A stretch of 64,000 bases of DNA from an uncultured Lentisphaerota bacterium (GTDB taxonomy: Bacteria > Verrucomicrobiota > Kiritimatiellia > CAIQIC01), in contig CAISWQ010000024.1 of the NCBI GenBank assembly GCA_903889245.1, positions 1 through 64,000 on the forward strand. Reading direction: 5' to 3'. Under the pieces are notes generated by a model. That model made no database searches and had not been told where the DNA came from. It worked only from the letters and a program-made list of their open reading frames with translations. Positions within the stretch are counted from its first letter, which is position 1, and the number at the start of each line of letters is the position of its first letter. Position numbers and translations under genes: made by a program. This document shows positions 36,205-44,744 of this stretch, piece by piece.

Positions 36205-37178
36205 CCGGGAACACCGCGTCGCGCCGACCGGCGGAGCAGCCACAGCACGACCAGCAAAACGGCCAGCAACGCCAGCGTTCCGGCGACCGAGTCCGTCAGA
36301 TCGCCGCGGGCGCCCCAGAAGCGCGAGCGCAGGGGTGGCGGCACAGCGTCAGTAAAGAAGTTGTTGAGCTTGATGCTGAAAACCCAGCCAGCATGCGCAC
36401 CAACCGCGAGCCAGATGGTGCCGGTCAGGCGCACCATGGCACACAAGGCCAAGCCCAGCAGCGTCAGGTTGAATAAACGGACAAAAAACGCGGCCTCGGC
36501 CGTATCCAACCGCACGGCGCTCCCCACGAGGGCCCAGGCGGCCTCCCAGAAACCGGGCAGCTTGAACGCAGCGCCATCCGGATTGATGAAGTGCGCGGCG
36601 GCAAACAGGCCGCTGGAGACCAGCGCTGCCAGCAGTACCCCCCACAAGCGTGACCAGAGGCGGAAGATGATGCCACGCGCAAGCGTCTCCTCGAACAAGC
36701 TGACCACCAGTGCTGAAAAGGCATAGCTGATGATGACTCCGGTCAAACTCCTGGCCATGTCGAGCTGGCTGGCCAGGCGGCGCTCGGTCAGGTACATGAA
36801 CAACGCTAGGCTGCCCAGTGTCGCCACGCCCACCCACACACCCTTCACCACATCCAACCAGGCGGGTCGGGCCCTGCGTTCCAAGTTGCGCCAGCCGCAG
36901 TCACGCCAACCGCGCCAGCCGGAGACACGCAACGCGAGTGGCAACAGCAACACCAACCAGAGTTGCAACATGCGCGTCATCAGCTTGCCTTCGCCACGGC
37001 GCAGCAGGGCTGCGCTCCAGTCAGCAGGCAGGGCGGGTAACAGGTAACGATGCAGGGCGACGGCCGATAGGGCGGCCAGCACATAGGTCACCGCCACCAA
37101 AGCCAGCAGGACGGCGGGCAAGCGCCAGCCGGTCAACGTCAGACCCGGTTTTCCCGGACTGGAGAAATCAGTCATCAT
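36201..37178 (-). CDS. CPBP-family membrane protease-like protein in LPS operon
   Basis: About 325 aa. ATG 37178 (or 37175) overlaps the end of the upstream GT2 gene by about 10 bp. Seven to eight hydrophobic helices are present. The motif SLFEETLARGIIFRLW is the EExxxR site, with later histidines in AAAHFINPDG and AVGAHAGWVFSIKLNN. The family includes type II CAAX-prenyl-endopeptidase relatives. It is embedded between an LPS glycosyltransferase and an LPS-type kinase, all overlapping, so a role in envelope glycan assembly is plausible but unproven. Confidence 0.85.
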   Translation of the reverse strand: MMTDFSSPGKPGLTLTGWRLPAVLLALVAVTYVLAALSAVALHRYLLPALPADWSAALLRRGEGKLMTRMLQLWLVLLLPLALRVSGWRGWRDCGWRNLERRARPAWLDVVKGVWVGVATLGSLALFMYLTERRLASQLDMARSLTGVIISYAFSALVVSLFEETLARGIIFRLWSRLWGVLLAALVSSGLFAAAHFINPDGAAFKLPGFWEAAWALVGSAVRLDTAEAAFFVRLFNLTLLGLALCAMVRLTGTIWLAVGAHAGWVFSIKLNNFFTDAVPPPLRSRFWGARGDLTDSVAGTLALLAVLLVVLWLLRRSARRGVPG

Positions 37179-37980
37179 GCTCTTCCAATCCACGGAGTTG
37201 CGCCACACTGACGGGTGGCGGGGCTTGGTCGGCGCGCTCCAGTTCCCAGAGCTTGGCGTACTTCATCCGCACACCGAAGGAGCTGATGCGCGCGATGAAC
37301 AACCCCGGCAGCCCATCGAGGAACCCCTTCTTGAGGAAGTAGGATTTGAAGAAGCGCCACTGCGGCCGGATGAAATAGTCCACCCAGCGGAAGCGCTCGC
37401 TTTTGCGAAATTTTTCGCGCGCGGTGATAGTGGTGTAGCGGTTGAGCGTCTCGATCTGGTCGTGCAGGTCGTCGTAAGTGTAGTGATAGAGCGGGCTGCG
37501 CAGCGTCTTGACCGCGCCGTTGACGATGACGCGGTCGTGCGGCTCCTCGCCGGCGCTGCGGCCGGCGTCCTTGCGGAAGAGGCGCAGCTTGTAGTCGGGA
37601 TACCATTCGCCGTGACGGATCCACCGCCCCAGAAAATGCACCAGCCGGGGAAAACGATAGCCAACGATCTCGCCATGGCCGTCATTGAACTCGCGTAAAA
37701 TCTCATCGCGCAGGTCGGGGGACACCTCTTCGTCGGCGTCGAGATAGAGCAGCCACGGATGCGTGGCCATACCGCGGATCAGGTTTTTCGAGCCGATGTA
37801 GCCAAGCCATTCGTGCTGATAGACGCGATCGGTGAACTCGCGGCAAATTTCCGCCGTGCGATCGGTGCTGAAGCTGTCCACGACGACGATTTCATCGCAC
37901 CACTTCACGCTCTCCAGGCAACGTCGGATTTTCTTTTCCTCATTGCCCGCCGTGATGCAGGCGGAAATTTTTTCACGCAT
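37168..37980 (-). CDS. GT2 LPS-core glycosyltransferase (WaaE/KdtX type)
   Basis: 270 aa. GT-A motifs are ISACITAGNEEKKIRRCLESV, DEIVVVDSFSTDRTAEICRE and WLLYLDADEEVSPDLRDEI; the middle section GEWYPDYKLRLFRKDAGR...EPHDRVIVNG is characteristic of the WaaE-like family that adds glucose to the inner core. There is no membrane anchor except a short C-terminal amphipathic region. It overlaps the GT9 gene upstream by 8 bp and the CPBP gene downstream. Confidence 0.92.
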   Translation of the reverse strand: MREKISACITAGNEEKKIRRCLESVKWCDEIVVVDSFSTDRTAEICREFTDRVYQHEWLGYIGSKNLIRGMATHPWLLYLDADEEVSPDLRDEILREFNDGHGEIVGYRFPRLVHFLGRWIRHGEWYPDYKLRLFRKDAGRSAGEEPHDRVIVNGAVKTLRSPLYHYTYDDLHDQIETLNRYTTITAREKFRKSERFRWVDYFIRPQWRFFKSYFLKKGFLDGLPGLFIARISSFGVRMKYAKLWELERADQAPPPVSVAQLRGLEEHDD

Positions 37981-38992
37981 GATTCATCCCCTTCGCCAAC
38001 AGGTCCCGCGCCGCAAGCACCACGTCCGCCACCGAGACGGCCGCCAGCGCCGCCCTGCCCTCGGCGGATTCGCGCGGCACAACACGGTCGCGCGTCGTGC
38101 TGCGCTGTACCACCCGACACCGCGCTCCCAGCGGGCCCGTCCGCGCTGGATCAGTGATTCCGAACACGGCCACCACCGGTACGCCAACGGCCGCAGCCAA
38201 ATGCATTCCGCCGCTATCGTTGCACACCACCATGGCGCACTCCGCGAGCAGCGCCGCCCACTCGCCGAGCGTCGTCGCACCGGCGAGGTTCACCGCGCCC
38301 GCACCCACACCAGCAGCCACGGCGGCGCACGTTTCGGCATCACCGGAACCGCCCATGATGACGATGCTACCCCCCATCTCGGCACGTAGCGTTATCGCCA
38401 CTTCCGCAAAGCGGGCCGCGGGCCAACGCTTGGCCGGCCCGCGGGCAGCCCCGGGCATGACGCCGATCAAGGGCCGCTGCAGGCTGGCAACGCGCTGCAC
38501 AACATTTGCGCGTAGGCCCGCCGACACGTTCAATTGCGGCGCGGGCAGGCTCTGGGCCTCTGGCGCGAGGACGGCGGCATATTCCCACGCTTGATGCTGC
38601 CGTTCGCTGGCCACCGGCGGCACGACCACCTGGGTGAGCAAGGCACTGCGCCAATGGCCGGCGCATCCGATGCGCTCCGGCACCGCCGCAAGCCACGGCA
38701 ACAACGCCGAGCGCACAGAATTTGGCAGCAGATAGGCGGTGGCGAAACCGCCACGCAGGATGGCCCGCGTCGTCGCCCACGTACCAGCCGCTGCCAGTCG
38801 GTGTTGTGGCGCGACATGCAGTTCCCAGAATGGCAGCAGGCCGGGCTTGGCCAAAACGGTGATTTCGGTGGCGGGTTTTTGTTCACGGAAAAGCTGGAGC
38901 GCGGGCAGCGCCATGATGGCGTCGCCAATCCAGCCGGGGCTGACCACGAGCACGCGGCACTCACCGGAAGCAGATGCGCTGGATGCAGCCAT
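37973..38992 (-). CDS. LPS heptosyltransferase (GT9, WaaF-like)
   Basis: 339 aa. The N-terminus VLVVSPGWIGDAIMALPAL, the central LIGVMPGAARGPAKRWPAARFAE and the C-terminal MVVCNDSGGMHLAAAVGVPVVAVFGITDPARTGP are canonical for GT9 ADP-heptose:LPS heptosyltransferase II. It adds heptose to the inner core on the cytoplasmic face. The start lies 32 bp inside the end of lpxK, typical of tightly coupled LPS genes. Confidence 0.92.
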   Translation of the reverse strand: MAASSASASGECRVLVVSPGWIGDAIMALPALQLFREQKPATEITVLAKPGLLPFWELHVAPQHRLAAAGTWATTRAILRGGFATAYLLPNSVRSALLPWLAAVPERIGCAGHWRSALLTQVVVPPVASERQHQAWEYAAVLAPEAQSLPAPQLNVSAGLRANVVQRVASLQRPLIGVMPGAARGPAKRWPAARFAEVAITLRAEMGGSIVIMGGSGDAETCAAVAAGVGAGAVNLAGATTLGEWAALLAECAMVVCNDSGGMHLAAAVGVPVVAVFGITDPARTGPLGARCRVVQRSTTRDRVVPRESAEGRAALAAVSVADVVLAARDLLAKGMNHA

Positions 38993-40118
38993 AGAAGTCC
39001 TCGACCCCGCTCAACAGCTCGATCTCGACCCGCAGGAAATACATCGGCAGATCGCGCCGCTCGATGTTCGGGAAGCGCACGGCGTCCTTCTCCGTCGTCA
39101 CAATCGCCTGCGCGCCGCGCTCAAGGCTCTTGTTGATGAACTCGATGATCTCGAGCTGGCTGTAGCGGTGATGATCGGCAAAGCGCTTGTGATAGAGCAG
39201 CTTCGCGCCCAGCCGGACGAGTTCATCCTCGAAGCCTTTGGGCTGCGCGATGCCGGAGATGGCGGCAATCGGCAGGTCGCGCAGTTTCTCCAGCGGATGC
39301 TGGTCGCGGCTGAACACGTCCTGCAGTTTCTTCGCACTGTGCCGGCACTCGATGATTTCCGCCGTCGGGTTCAGCGCGCGCAGCTCCGCCCGCAGGTCGG
39401 GCTCGCCACTGGTGCGCGACTTGGTGATGAACAGGTAGCTGGCGCGTTTGATGTTGCGCACCGGCTCGCGCAGGATGCCGCGCGGCAGCATCTGCCGGTT
39501 GCCGAACGGGTTCGTGCGGTCCACCAGCACCAGGTCCAGCCGGTGCTTGAGCGCCATGTACTGGAACCCGTCGTCGAGCAGCAGCGTGTCGCAGCCGAAC
39601 TTCTTGACCGCATAACGCCCGGCCTTGACGCGGTTCTTGTTCACGATCACCACAACGTTCGGCAGGTTGCTGGCGAGCATGAAAGGCTCATCGCCGCTGC
39701 TGGCGGAATCGAGCAGCAGGCTGTGGCCATCGGAGACCACGCGCGGCGGATCCCAGTCCACGCGCCGGACCATGTGGAGCACCTTCTGCCAGAAGGGGGG
39801 CGACTCGCTTTTGTAGCCGCGGCTCAAAATCGCCACCTTGCGGCCCTGCTTGACCAGCGCGCGCGCGAACGCCTCGGCGATCGGTGTCTTGCCCGTGCCG
39901 CCGACCGTCAGGTTGCCGATGCTGATCACCTGGCAACCGAGCGAGTGATGGCGGATGACGCCGTGGCGGTAGAGGAACAGGCGCGACTGTACGATGCCGC
40001 GATAGAGCCACGACAGCGCCAGCAGCAGCCGGCTCAACCAGCGCGCGCCCACATCCTGCCGCCGGTCTTCAATGACCGACAGCACATAGGTTTCGATTTG
40101 TTCCAGACGAATCGCCAC
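38961..40118 (-). CDS. lpxK: Tetraacyldisaccharide 4'-kinase
   Basis: Phosphorylates the lipid A disaccharide at the 4' position at the inner membrane. GTG 40118 is the preferred start because AGGAG lies eight bases upstream and it gives [13 protein letters not shown] as a normal N-terminus. The track ORF extends 61 codons further through palindromes, which is unlikely. 385 aa. Motifs are the P-loop [58 protein letters not shown] and [14 protein letters not shown]. First gene of the LPS operon running to 33677. Confidence 0.95.
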   Translation of the reverse strand: MAIRLEQIETYVLSVIEDRRQDVGARWLSRLLLALSWLYRGIVQSRLFLYRHGVIRHHSLGCQVISIGNLTVGGTGKTPIAEAFARALVKQGRKVAILSRGYKSESPPFWQKVLHMVRRVDWDPPRVVSDGHSLLLDSASSGDEPFMLASNLPNVVVIVNKNRVKAGRYAVKKFGCDTLLLDDGFQYMALKHRLDLVLVDRTNPFGNRQMLPRGILREPVRNIKRASYLFITKSRTSGEPDLRAELRALNPTAEIIECRHSAKKLQDVFSRDQHPLEKLRDLPIAAISGIAQPKGFEDELVRLGAKLLYHKRFADHHRYSQLEIIEFINKSLERGAQAIVTTEKDAVRFPNIERRDLPMYFLRVEIELLSGVEDFYGCIQRICFR

Positions 40119-40245
40119 GCCCAACTCCTGCCGGCGAACCGGCGCGCCGGATGTTGCCAGCCGCCGCCGCGCCGCGCAAGACAGCATTCCGGTTTCCAGG
40201 GACTTGGCCCGCAGCAGCGGGGTTGGCCAGTCGCACCCGCGGTTT

Positions 40246-40291
40246 TTCCAAGGCTTGGAAAATCTCGCTCGAATTTTTCCAAGCCTTGGAA
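40246..40291. repeat. TTCCAAGG palindrome pair, perfect copies
   Basis: TTTTCCAAGGCTTGGAAAA and TTTTCCAAGCCTTGGAAAA are centred at 40253 and 40284, 31 bp apart, between divergent lpxK and the DUF1080 gene. Confidence 0.95.
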
Positions 40292-40352
40292 AAGCCGACA
40301 ATATCCGCCGCGCGCGACCGTTTTCTCCGCAACACAGTCAGGAAGGAAACCC

Positions 40353-41096
40353 ATGAAAAGTTTACTCGTGATCGGCTTGCTGGCTGGCAGCGTGTGCGCG
40401 GCCGAGGAGTGGAAGCCGCGCGATATGAACCGGCCGCGCCCGCCGGTGCGCGACCCCGGAGCGCCCGCGGCCAAGGAATTCGCACCGCCACCCGCCGGCG
40501 CCGTCGTGCTCTTCAACGGCAAGGACCTCAACCAGTGGGAGCGCAAGCCCGGTGCGAAGGACCAGGACAAGTCGCCGGCGCCGAAGTGGAAGATCGAAAA
40601 CGGTTACCTGGAAATCGTCCCCAAGGGCGGCAGCATCGCGACCATGGAAAAATTCGGCGACTGCCGGATCCACATCGAATGGGCGACGCCCGCGCAGGTG
40701 GACCCGGCGAAAACCGGCCAGGGTCGCGGCAACAGCGGCGTCTTCCTGCCCGGCCATAACGAGGTGCAGGTGCTCGACTCCTATCAGAACGATACCTATC
40801 CCGACGGCCAGGCCGCGGCGATCTATAGCAAGTCCCCGCCGCTGGTCAACGTCTGCCGCAAGCCCGGCGAGTGGCAGAGCTATGACATCACCCTGCTCCA
40901 GCCGCGCTACGACGCGCAGCGCAAGCTCACCCGGCCCTGCACCGTCACCGTGATCCACAACGGCGTACTGGTGCAGGACAAGGTGGACCTCGGCGGCGGC
41001 GCGACCGAAGGCGTGCTCTCGCTCCAGGATCACGGCAATCCCGTCCGTTATCGCAACGTCTGGATTCAGAAACTGGAGAAGGACCCCAAGCCATGA
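40353..41096 (+). CDS. Exported DUF1080 protein (3-keto-disaccharide hydrolase-type)
   Basis: 247 aa, ATG after AGGAAGGAAACCC, signal peptide MKSLLVIGLLAGSVCAAE. The concanavalin-like DUF1080 fold is indicated by VVLFNGKDLNQWERK, FGDCRIHIEWATPA, GRGNSGVFLPGHNEVQVLDS and a terminal QDHGNPVRYRNVWIQKL. Members are linked to glycan binding or 3-keto-glycoside cleavage and are abundant in PVC bacteria. The next gene overlaps by 4 bp, and an exported oxidoreductase follows, consistent with an oxidise-then-cleave sugar route. Confidence 0.92.
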   Translation: MKSLLVIGLLAGSVCAAEEWKPRDMNRPRPPVRDPGAPAAKEFAPPPAGAVVLFNGKDLNQWERKPGAKDQDKSPAPKWKIENGYLEIVPKGGSIATMEKFGDCRIHIEWATPAQVDPAKTGQGRGNSGVFLPGHNEVQVLDSYQNDTYPDGQAAAIYSKSPPLVNVCRKPGEWQSYDITLLQPRYDAQRKLTRPCTVTVIHNGVLVQDKVDLGGGATEGVLSLQDHGNPVRYRNVWIQKLEKDPKP

Positions 41097-41842
41097 AGAA
41101 GGAAATTCTGTTTGCCATCGCCCTCATCGCTGGCGCCTCTGCCACGAACGCCGCCGAGTTGCCGAAGATCCCAGCCGACTCCATTGCCGTGAAAAAGGAG
41201 TTGCTGTTCTCGGATGACTTCGAGGGCCAGAAGCCTTCGCCGCTCTGGCACAGGGTGGTGCCGACCTTTACGAATGAGAACGGCACGCTCAAGGGTACGC
41301 AGACGCGGGACAAAAACGTGCTCGACGACAAGGGCAACATCAAAATCAAGGCGCACGCCGCCGTCCATGGCCTGATGCTGCCGACCAAGGACAGCGTCGT
41401 CGAGGTCAAGGTGAAGCTGGCCGGCGCGGCGATGCTGGACGTGGAGTTCGATGACCGCGCCTACACCAACGCCCACTACGGCCACATCTGCCGCGCGCAA
41501 ATCCGCACCAACGGCGTGACACTCGTTGACGAACGCGATGGCGCCATGCGCAACGACATCCGCGCGCTGGCCGATGACCCCGCCAAAAAAGCCGAGCGCA
41601 CCAAGCTGCTCATCGGCCGGCAGGCGACGTTCCCCGGCAAGTTTGTCCCGAACGCTTGGCACGTGTTCGTCGTGGAAACCCTCGGCGATGAAATGCGCGT
41701 GACCGTGGATGGCCAGCCCGCCGGTTATCTCAAGTCCTCCGGCATCGGCCATCCGACCAAATCCAAGCTCGAATTCGGCGTCGCCGGCAAGGACGGCTAT
41801 TTCGACGACCTGAAAATCTGGAACGCCGCACCGGCCAAATAA
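41093..41842 (+). CDS. Exported concanavalin-like protein, DUF1080-related
   Basis: 249 aa, signal peptide MKKEILFAIALIAGASATNA. The start overlaps the previous stop (ATGA). FSDDFEGQKPSPLWHRV, a long beta-sandwich region with VVEVKVKLAGAAMLDVEFDD, and NAWHVFVVETLGDEMRVTVDGQPAGYLKSSG resemble family-16/DUF1080 laminarinase-like folds. I do not see catalytic E-x-D-x-E residues, so it may bind rather than cut. It is in an operon with the DUF1080 and Gfo/Idh/MocA genes. Confidence 0.8.
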   Translation: MKKEILFAIALIAGASATNAAELPKIPADSIAVKKELLFSDDFEGQKPSPLWHRVVPTFTNENGTLKGTQTRDKNVLDDKGNIKIKAHAAVHGLMLPTKDSVVEVKVKLAGAAMLDVEFDDRAYTNAHYGHICRAQIRTNGVTLVDERDGAMRNDIRALADDPAKKAERTKLLIGRQATFPGKFVPNAWHVFVVETLGDEMRVTVDGQPAGYLKSSGIGHPTKSKLEFGVAGKDGYFDDLKIWNAAPAK

Positions 41843-41848
41843 AACATC

Positions 41849-43120
41849 ATGACCCTCTCGCGCCGCTCGTTCCTCAAAACTTCGCTCGCAGTCGCGGCCG
41901 CGCCCCTGCTCGTGCCGCCGCGCGTGCTCGGGCGCGGCGGCGCGACGGCGCCGAACAGCAAGGTTGTGATGGGCACCATCGGCTGCGGCAACCAGGGCCG
42001 TGGCGATACCTCGCACTTCAGCAGCACGGGCCGCGTCGAGTTCACCGCGTTCTGCGATCCCGACACCGCGCGGCGCGAGGCGCTCAAGGCCCGGTACGGC
42101 GCGCGCAGCGGCGCACAAACCTATAACGACTTCCGCGAGCTGCTCGCGCGCGGCGACCTCGACGCCGTCATCATCGCCACGCCCGACCATTGGCACGCGC
42201 TCCCGGTCATCGCCGCCGCGCGCGCCGGCCTGGACATCTACTGTGAGAAGCCGCTCTCGCTCACCATCCGCGAGGCGCGCGCGATGGTCAACGCCGTGCG
42301 CCAGAACGGGCGCGTCTTCCAGACCGGCAGCCAGCAGCGCTCGGGCGGCGAATTCCGCCACGCCTGCGAGATCATCCGCAACGGCCTGATTGGGAACGTG
42401 CGCGAGGTCTTCGTCCGCGTCGGCGCGCCCTCGCGCGCATGCGACCTGCCGCCGGAGCCCGTGCCCGCGGGTGTGGATTGGAACCTGTGGCTCGGCCCCG
42501 CGCCGTGGCGACCGTTCAACAGCCGCATCCATCCCGGCTGGCGCTCGTGGCGCGACTACGCCGGCGGCGGCACCACCGACTGGGGCGCGCACCACTTCGA
42601 CATCGTCCAGTGGGCGTTCGGGATGGACGCGAGCGGGCCGGTCGAGGTGCTGCCGCCCGACGGCAAGGACCGGCCGTGCCTCGCCCTCCGCTATGCCAAC
42701 GGCGCGCTTGTCTATCACGCGCACGGCGACGAGGCCCAAAAATTGCACTGGCCCGACGAGCCCGAAGGCGATGGCTACGGCATCACCTTCATCGGCGAGC
42801 ACGGCTGGGTCGAGGTGGACCGCAGCCACATCCGCACCTTCCCCGACCTCCTCGCGCGCTGGCAGCCCGGCCCGAACGATGTCCGGCTGGAGCACTCGCG
42901 TAGCCATCCCCGGAACTTCCTCGACTGCATCGGCACGCGGCAGCGGCCGATCTGCGATGTCGAGGTCGGCTGCCGCAGCGTCACGGTCTGCCACCTCGCG
43001 AACATCGGTCACTGGCTGCAGCAGCCCTTCCACTGGGACCCGGTGCGGGAGCAGATTCCCGACAATCCCGACGCCGCGTTCTGGCTCGATCGCGCCAAGC
43101 GCGAGCCGTGGGCCGTCTGA
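41849..43120 (+). CDS. Tat-exported Gfo/Idh/MocA family oxidoreductase
   Basis: 423 aa, 6 bp after the upstream gene. The N-terminus LSRRSFLKTSLAVAAAPLL is a twin-arginine signal, so a folded NAD(P)-bound enzyme is exported. The Rossmann fold is shown by VVMGTIGCGNQGRGDT, then DAVIIATPDHWHALPVI and the conserved EKPLSLTIREARAMV (EKP catalytic Lys). The C-terminal domain has GGTTDWGAHHFDIVQWAFGM. Likely substrates are sugars or sugar derivatives; with neighbouring DUF1080 proteins it fits oxidation of glycosides to 3-keto forms. The specific substrate cannot be inferred. Confidence 0.93.
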   Translation: MTLSRRSFLKTSLAVAAAPLLVPPRVLGRGGATAPNSKVVMGTIGCGNQGRGDTSHFSSTGRVEFTAFCDPDTARREALKARYGARSGAQTYNDFRELLARGDLDAVIIATPDHWHALPVIAAARAGLDIYCEKPLSLTIREARAMVNAVRQNGRVFQTGSQQRSGGEFRHACEIIRNGLIGNVREVFVRVGAPSRACDLPPEPVPAGVDWNLWLGPAPWRPFNSRIHPGWRSWRDYAGGGTTDWGAHHFDIVQWAFGMDASGPVEVLPPDGKDRPCLALRYANGALVYHAHGDEAQKLHWPDEPEGDGYGITFIGEHGWVEVDRSHIRTFPDLLARWQPGPNDVRLEHSRSHPRNFLDCIGTRQRPICDVEVGCRSVTVCHLANIGHWLQQPFHWDPVREQIPDNPDAAFWLDRAKREPWAV

Positions 43121-43224
43121 CCGCGATGCGCGAGGCCGGCTGCGTGCTTCGGGATGCCAGAGATCATCGCTTCCGCACTTCACTTGCAGGAGGGAAACCA
43201 CTATCCTGCGCAGCCGTAAAGACC

Positions 43225-44186
43225 ATGAGCTACGAACGCAACATGCTCGAACAGTTTGCCATGCCGACTCAAGCGCAAGTCGAGGCGCAGTTGCTTTGCG
43301 TATTGCTGAAGCATGGTGGTGTCGTCAGAGAGTTTGGCGCTGGGCAGGAAATCGTTGATGAAATTGCCGATTTATTTCAACTGACGCTGACGCAACGCAC
43401 CGCTTTTCTGGAAACTACCTATCGAAAAGAGAACCGCCGTAAAAAAGCTTATCTATGGCATCGCCTTCTTTTCCGGGCGGCGGATTCACTCGCCAACCAG
43501 CGCATGGTTTCGCGCCCGACGCAGACGCTGCAACTCACTGGCCAGCACGAATGGATGCTGACCGAAAAAGATTTGATGAAGCGCTGCGCTTGGCCAACAT
43601 CCCGAGCGACCAAAAAGAGCTGTTGCCAATCAAGTCTTTTGAGACCCAAAAGATCGCCAACCAACTCATGGCGGTGCGACGGCCGGAAAACTACGATCCC
43701 TTTGATCACGCCAAGATGTCCAAGACGACAACGCGCGCATCCCTGCTGCGGACACGCGGCTTCCGCCAGGCAGTGATTGAAGCGTATGATTTCCAGTGCG
43801 CTGTCTGCGGCTTGAAAATCCATGCACCCGATGCGGCGACATGGGAAGTTGAGGCCGCGCACATTGTCCCGCATCGCGCGCTCGGCCGGGATGATATTTT
43901 TAATGGCCTTGCCTTGTGTGGTCTGCATCATTGGGCCTTTGATACCGGTTGGTTCACCCTCCAAGACGATTACAAACTTCGCGTATCGCCGCAGAAGCAT
44001 CGGTTGCCAGCCGACTTCGGGAAAATGGACGGTTACGATTTTCTTCTGGCGCTAGCGGGCAAGACAGAAAGAATCCGGCTGCCCAGCCGTCGGGAGATTT
44101 ATCCGCATATCAACGCGCTTCGCTGGCATCAGCAATTCTTTTCCGTGGTCAATAACGACAGGAAGAAGCATGAAAGCAACAAGTGA
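43225..44186 (+). CDS. Winged-helix/HNH endonuclease, interrupted by a -1 frameshift
   Basis: Two overlapping frames together encode one recognisable protein. The first (ATG 43225, alternatives 43243 and 43261) gives an N-terminal winged-helix-like domain up to HEWMLTEK. The second, entered by a -1 shift at the GAAAAAG run (43564-43570), continues RFDEALRLANIPSDQKELLP and the HNH domain (FQCAVCGLKIHAP, EAAHIVPHRALGRDDIFNGLALCGLHHWAFD). The HNH metal ligands and Cys pair are intact. Joined length is about 320 aa. It could be a sequencing error, a recent mutation or programmed frameshifting. It resembles restriction-type HNH nucleases; two tiny ORFs follow with overlaps. Confidence 0.75.
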
Positions 44187-44367
44187 GATTCTCTACTCCA
44201 TCAACGACGCGGATGTCCAGAACGTGGCGCGGCAAGAACTGGATCGAGAATTGACCGCGACGGAATTGGCGGTCGTCAAGGAGCACATCGGCGACCAACT
44301 CGATTGGTATGGTGCCATCGCAACCCTTCTGGAGCAGCACATCGCATCCCATGAAATCGCCAAATAA
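44170..44367 (+). CDS. Small hypothetical protein downstream of HNH nuclease
   Basis: 65 aa, ATG preceded by AGGAAGAAGC and overlapping the HNH stop by 17 bp. Acidic, helical, no signal peptide; the central ELTATELAVVKEHIGDQLDW suggests a compact helix-turn-helix-sized bundle. No family recognised. The overlaps suggest that it is co-translated with the nuclease. Confidence 0.6.
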   Translation: MKATSEILYSINDADVQNVARQELDRELTATELAVVKEHIGDQLDWYGAIATLLEQHIASHEIAK

Positions 44368-44539
44368 ACTGCACAATGAGTACGCAAAACTGGCCGCCCA
44401 TCTTTCCCAAATGATAGCCGATGGTTGCCAGCTTGTTCACGGTGGCAACCTGTTCTCATGGTCGGACACCAACATTCCCGGTATCCTCGCGCGCATCGCC
44501 AAACTCCAAGCGCAGGAAGCCGCCGCGCGTCGCAAATAA
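44351..44539 (+). CDS. Small hypothetical protein, third ORF of HNH unit
   Basis: 62 aa, starting inside the previous ORF (17-bp overlap). Basic and helical (NKLHNEYAKLAAHLSQMIAD; IPGILARIAKLQAQEAAARRK). No family recognised and the ribosome-binding site is weak. It is followed at once by a palindrome pair. Supported mainly by its position in the overlapping unit. Confidence 0.5.
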   Translation: MKSPNKLHNEYAKLAAHLSQMIADGCQLVHGGNLFSWSDTNIPGILARIAKLQAQEAAARRK

Positions 44540-44569
44540 GTTATGCGGTGTACCACCGCGCGGTGAAAT

Positions 44570-44615
44570 TTCCAGGCCTTGGAAAATCCCACATGATTTT
44601 TTCCAGGCCTTGGAA
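44570..44615. repeat. TTCCAGGCCTTGGAA palindrome pair
   Basis: Two identical TTCCAGGCCTTGGAA copies are centred at 44577 and 44608 (31 bp apart), in the spacer (44540-44744) between the small ORFs and the DUF4838 gene. The rest of the spacer is unassigned. Confidence 0.92.
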
Positions 44616-44744
44616 GGCAGTTCAATTCCCCAATCGCACACCTCAAGAGGTGTGCGATTATGCTTAAATTTCTTCGATAACAGCGGTTTTCTGGCGCTAG
44701 GAAAAATATCGCAGCTATTCCCGCGGGTGTTTTATAGTCACCGC

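Noticed and set aside
40119-40301. 61-codon N-terminal extension of lpxK
   Set aside because: It is encoded by palindrome DNA, whereas a GTG at 40118 has a well-placed AGGAG and gives a normal LpxK N-terminus.
44421-44744. N-terminal extension of the DUF4838 protein
   Set aside because: It would place palindrome-derived peptide before a clear signal peptide that starts at ATG 44745.
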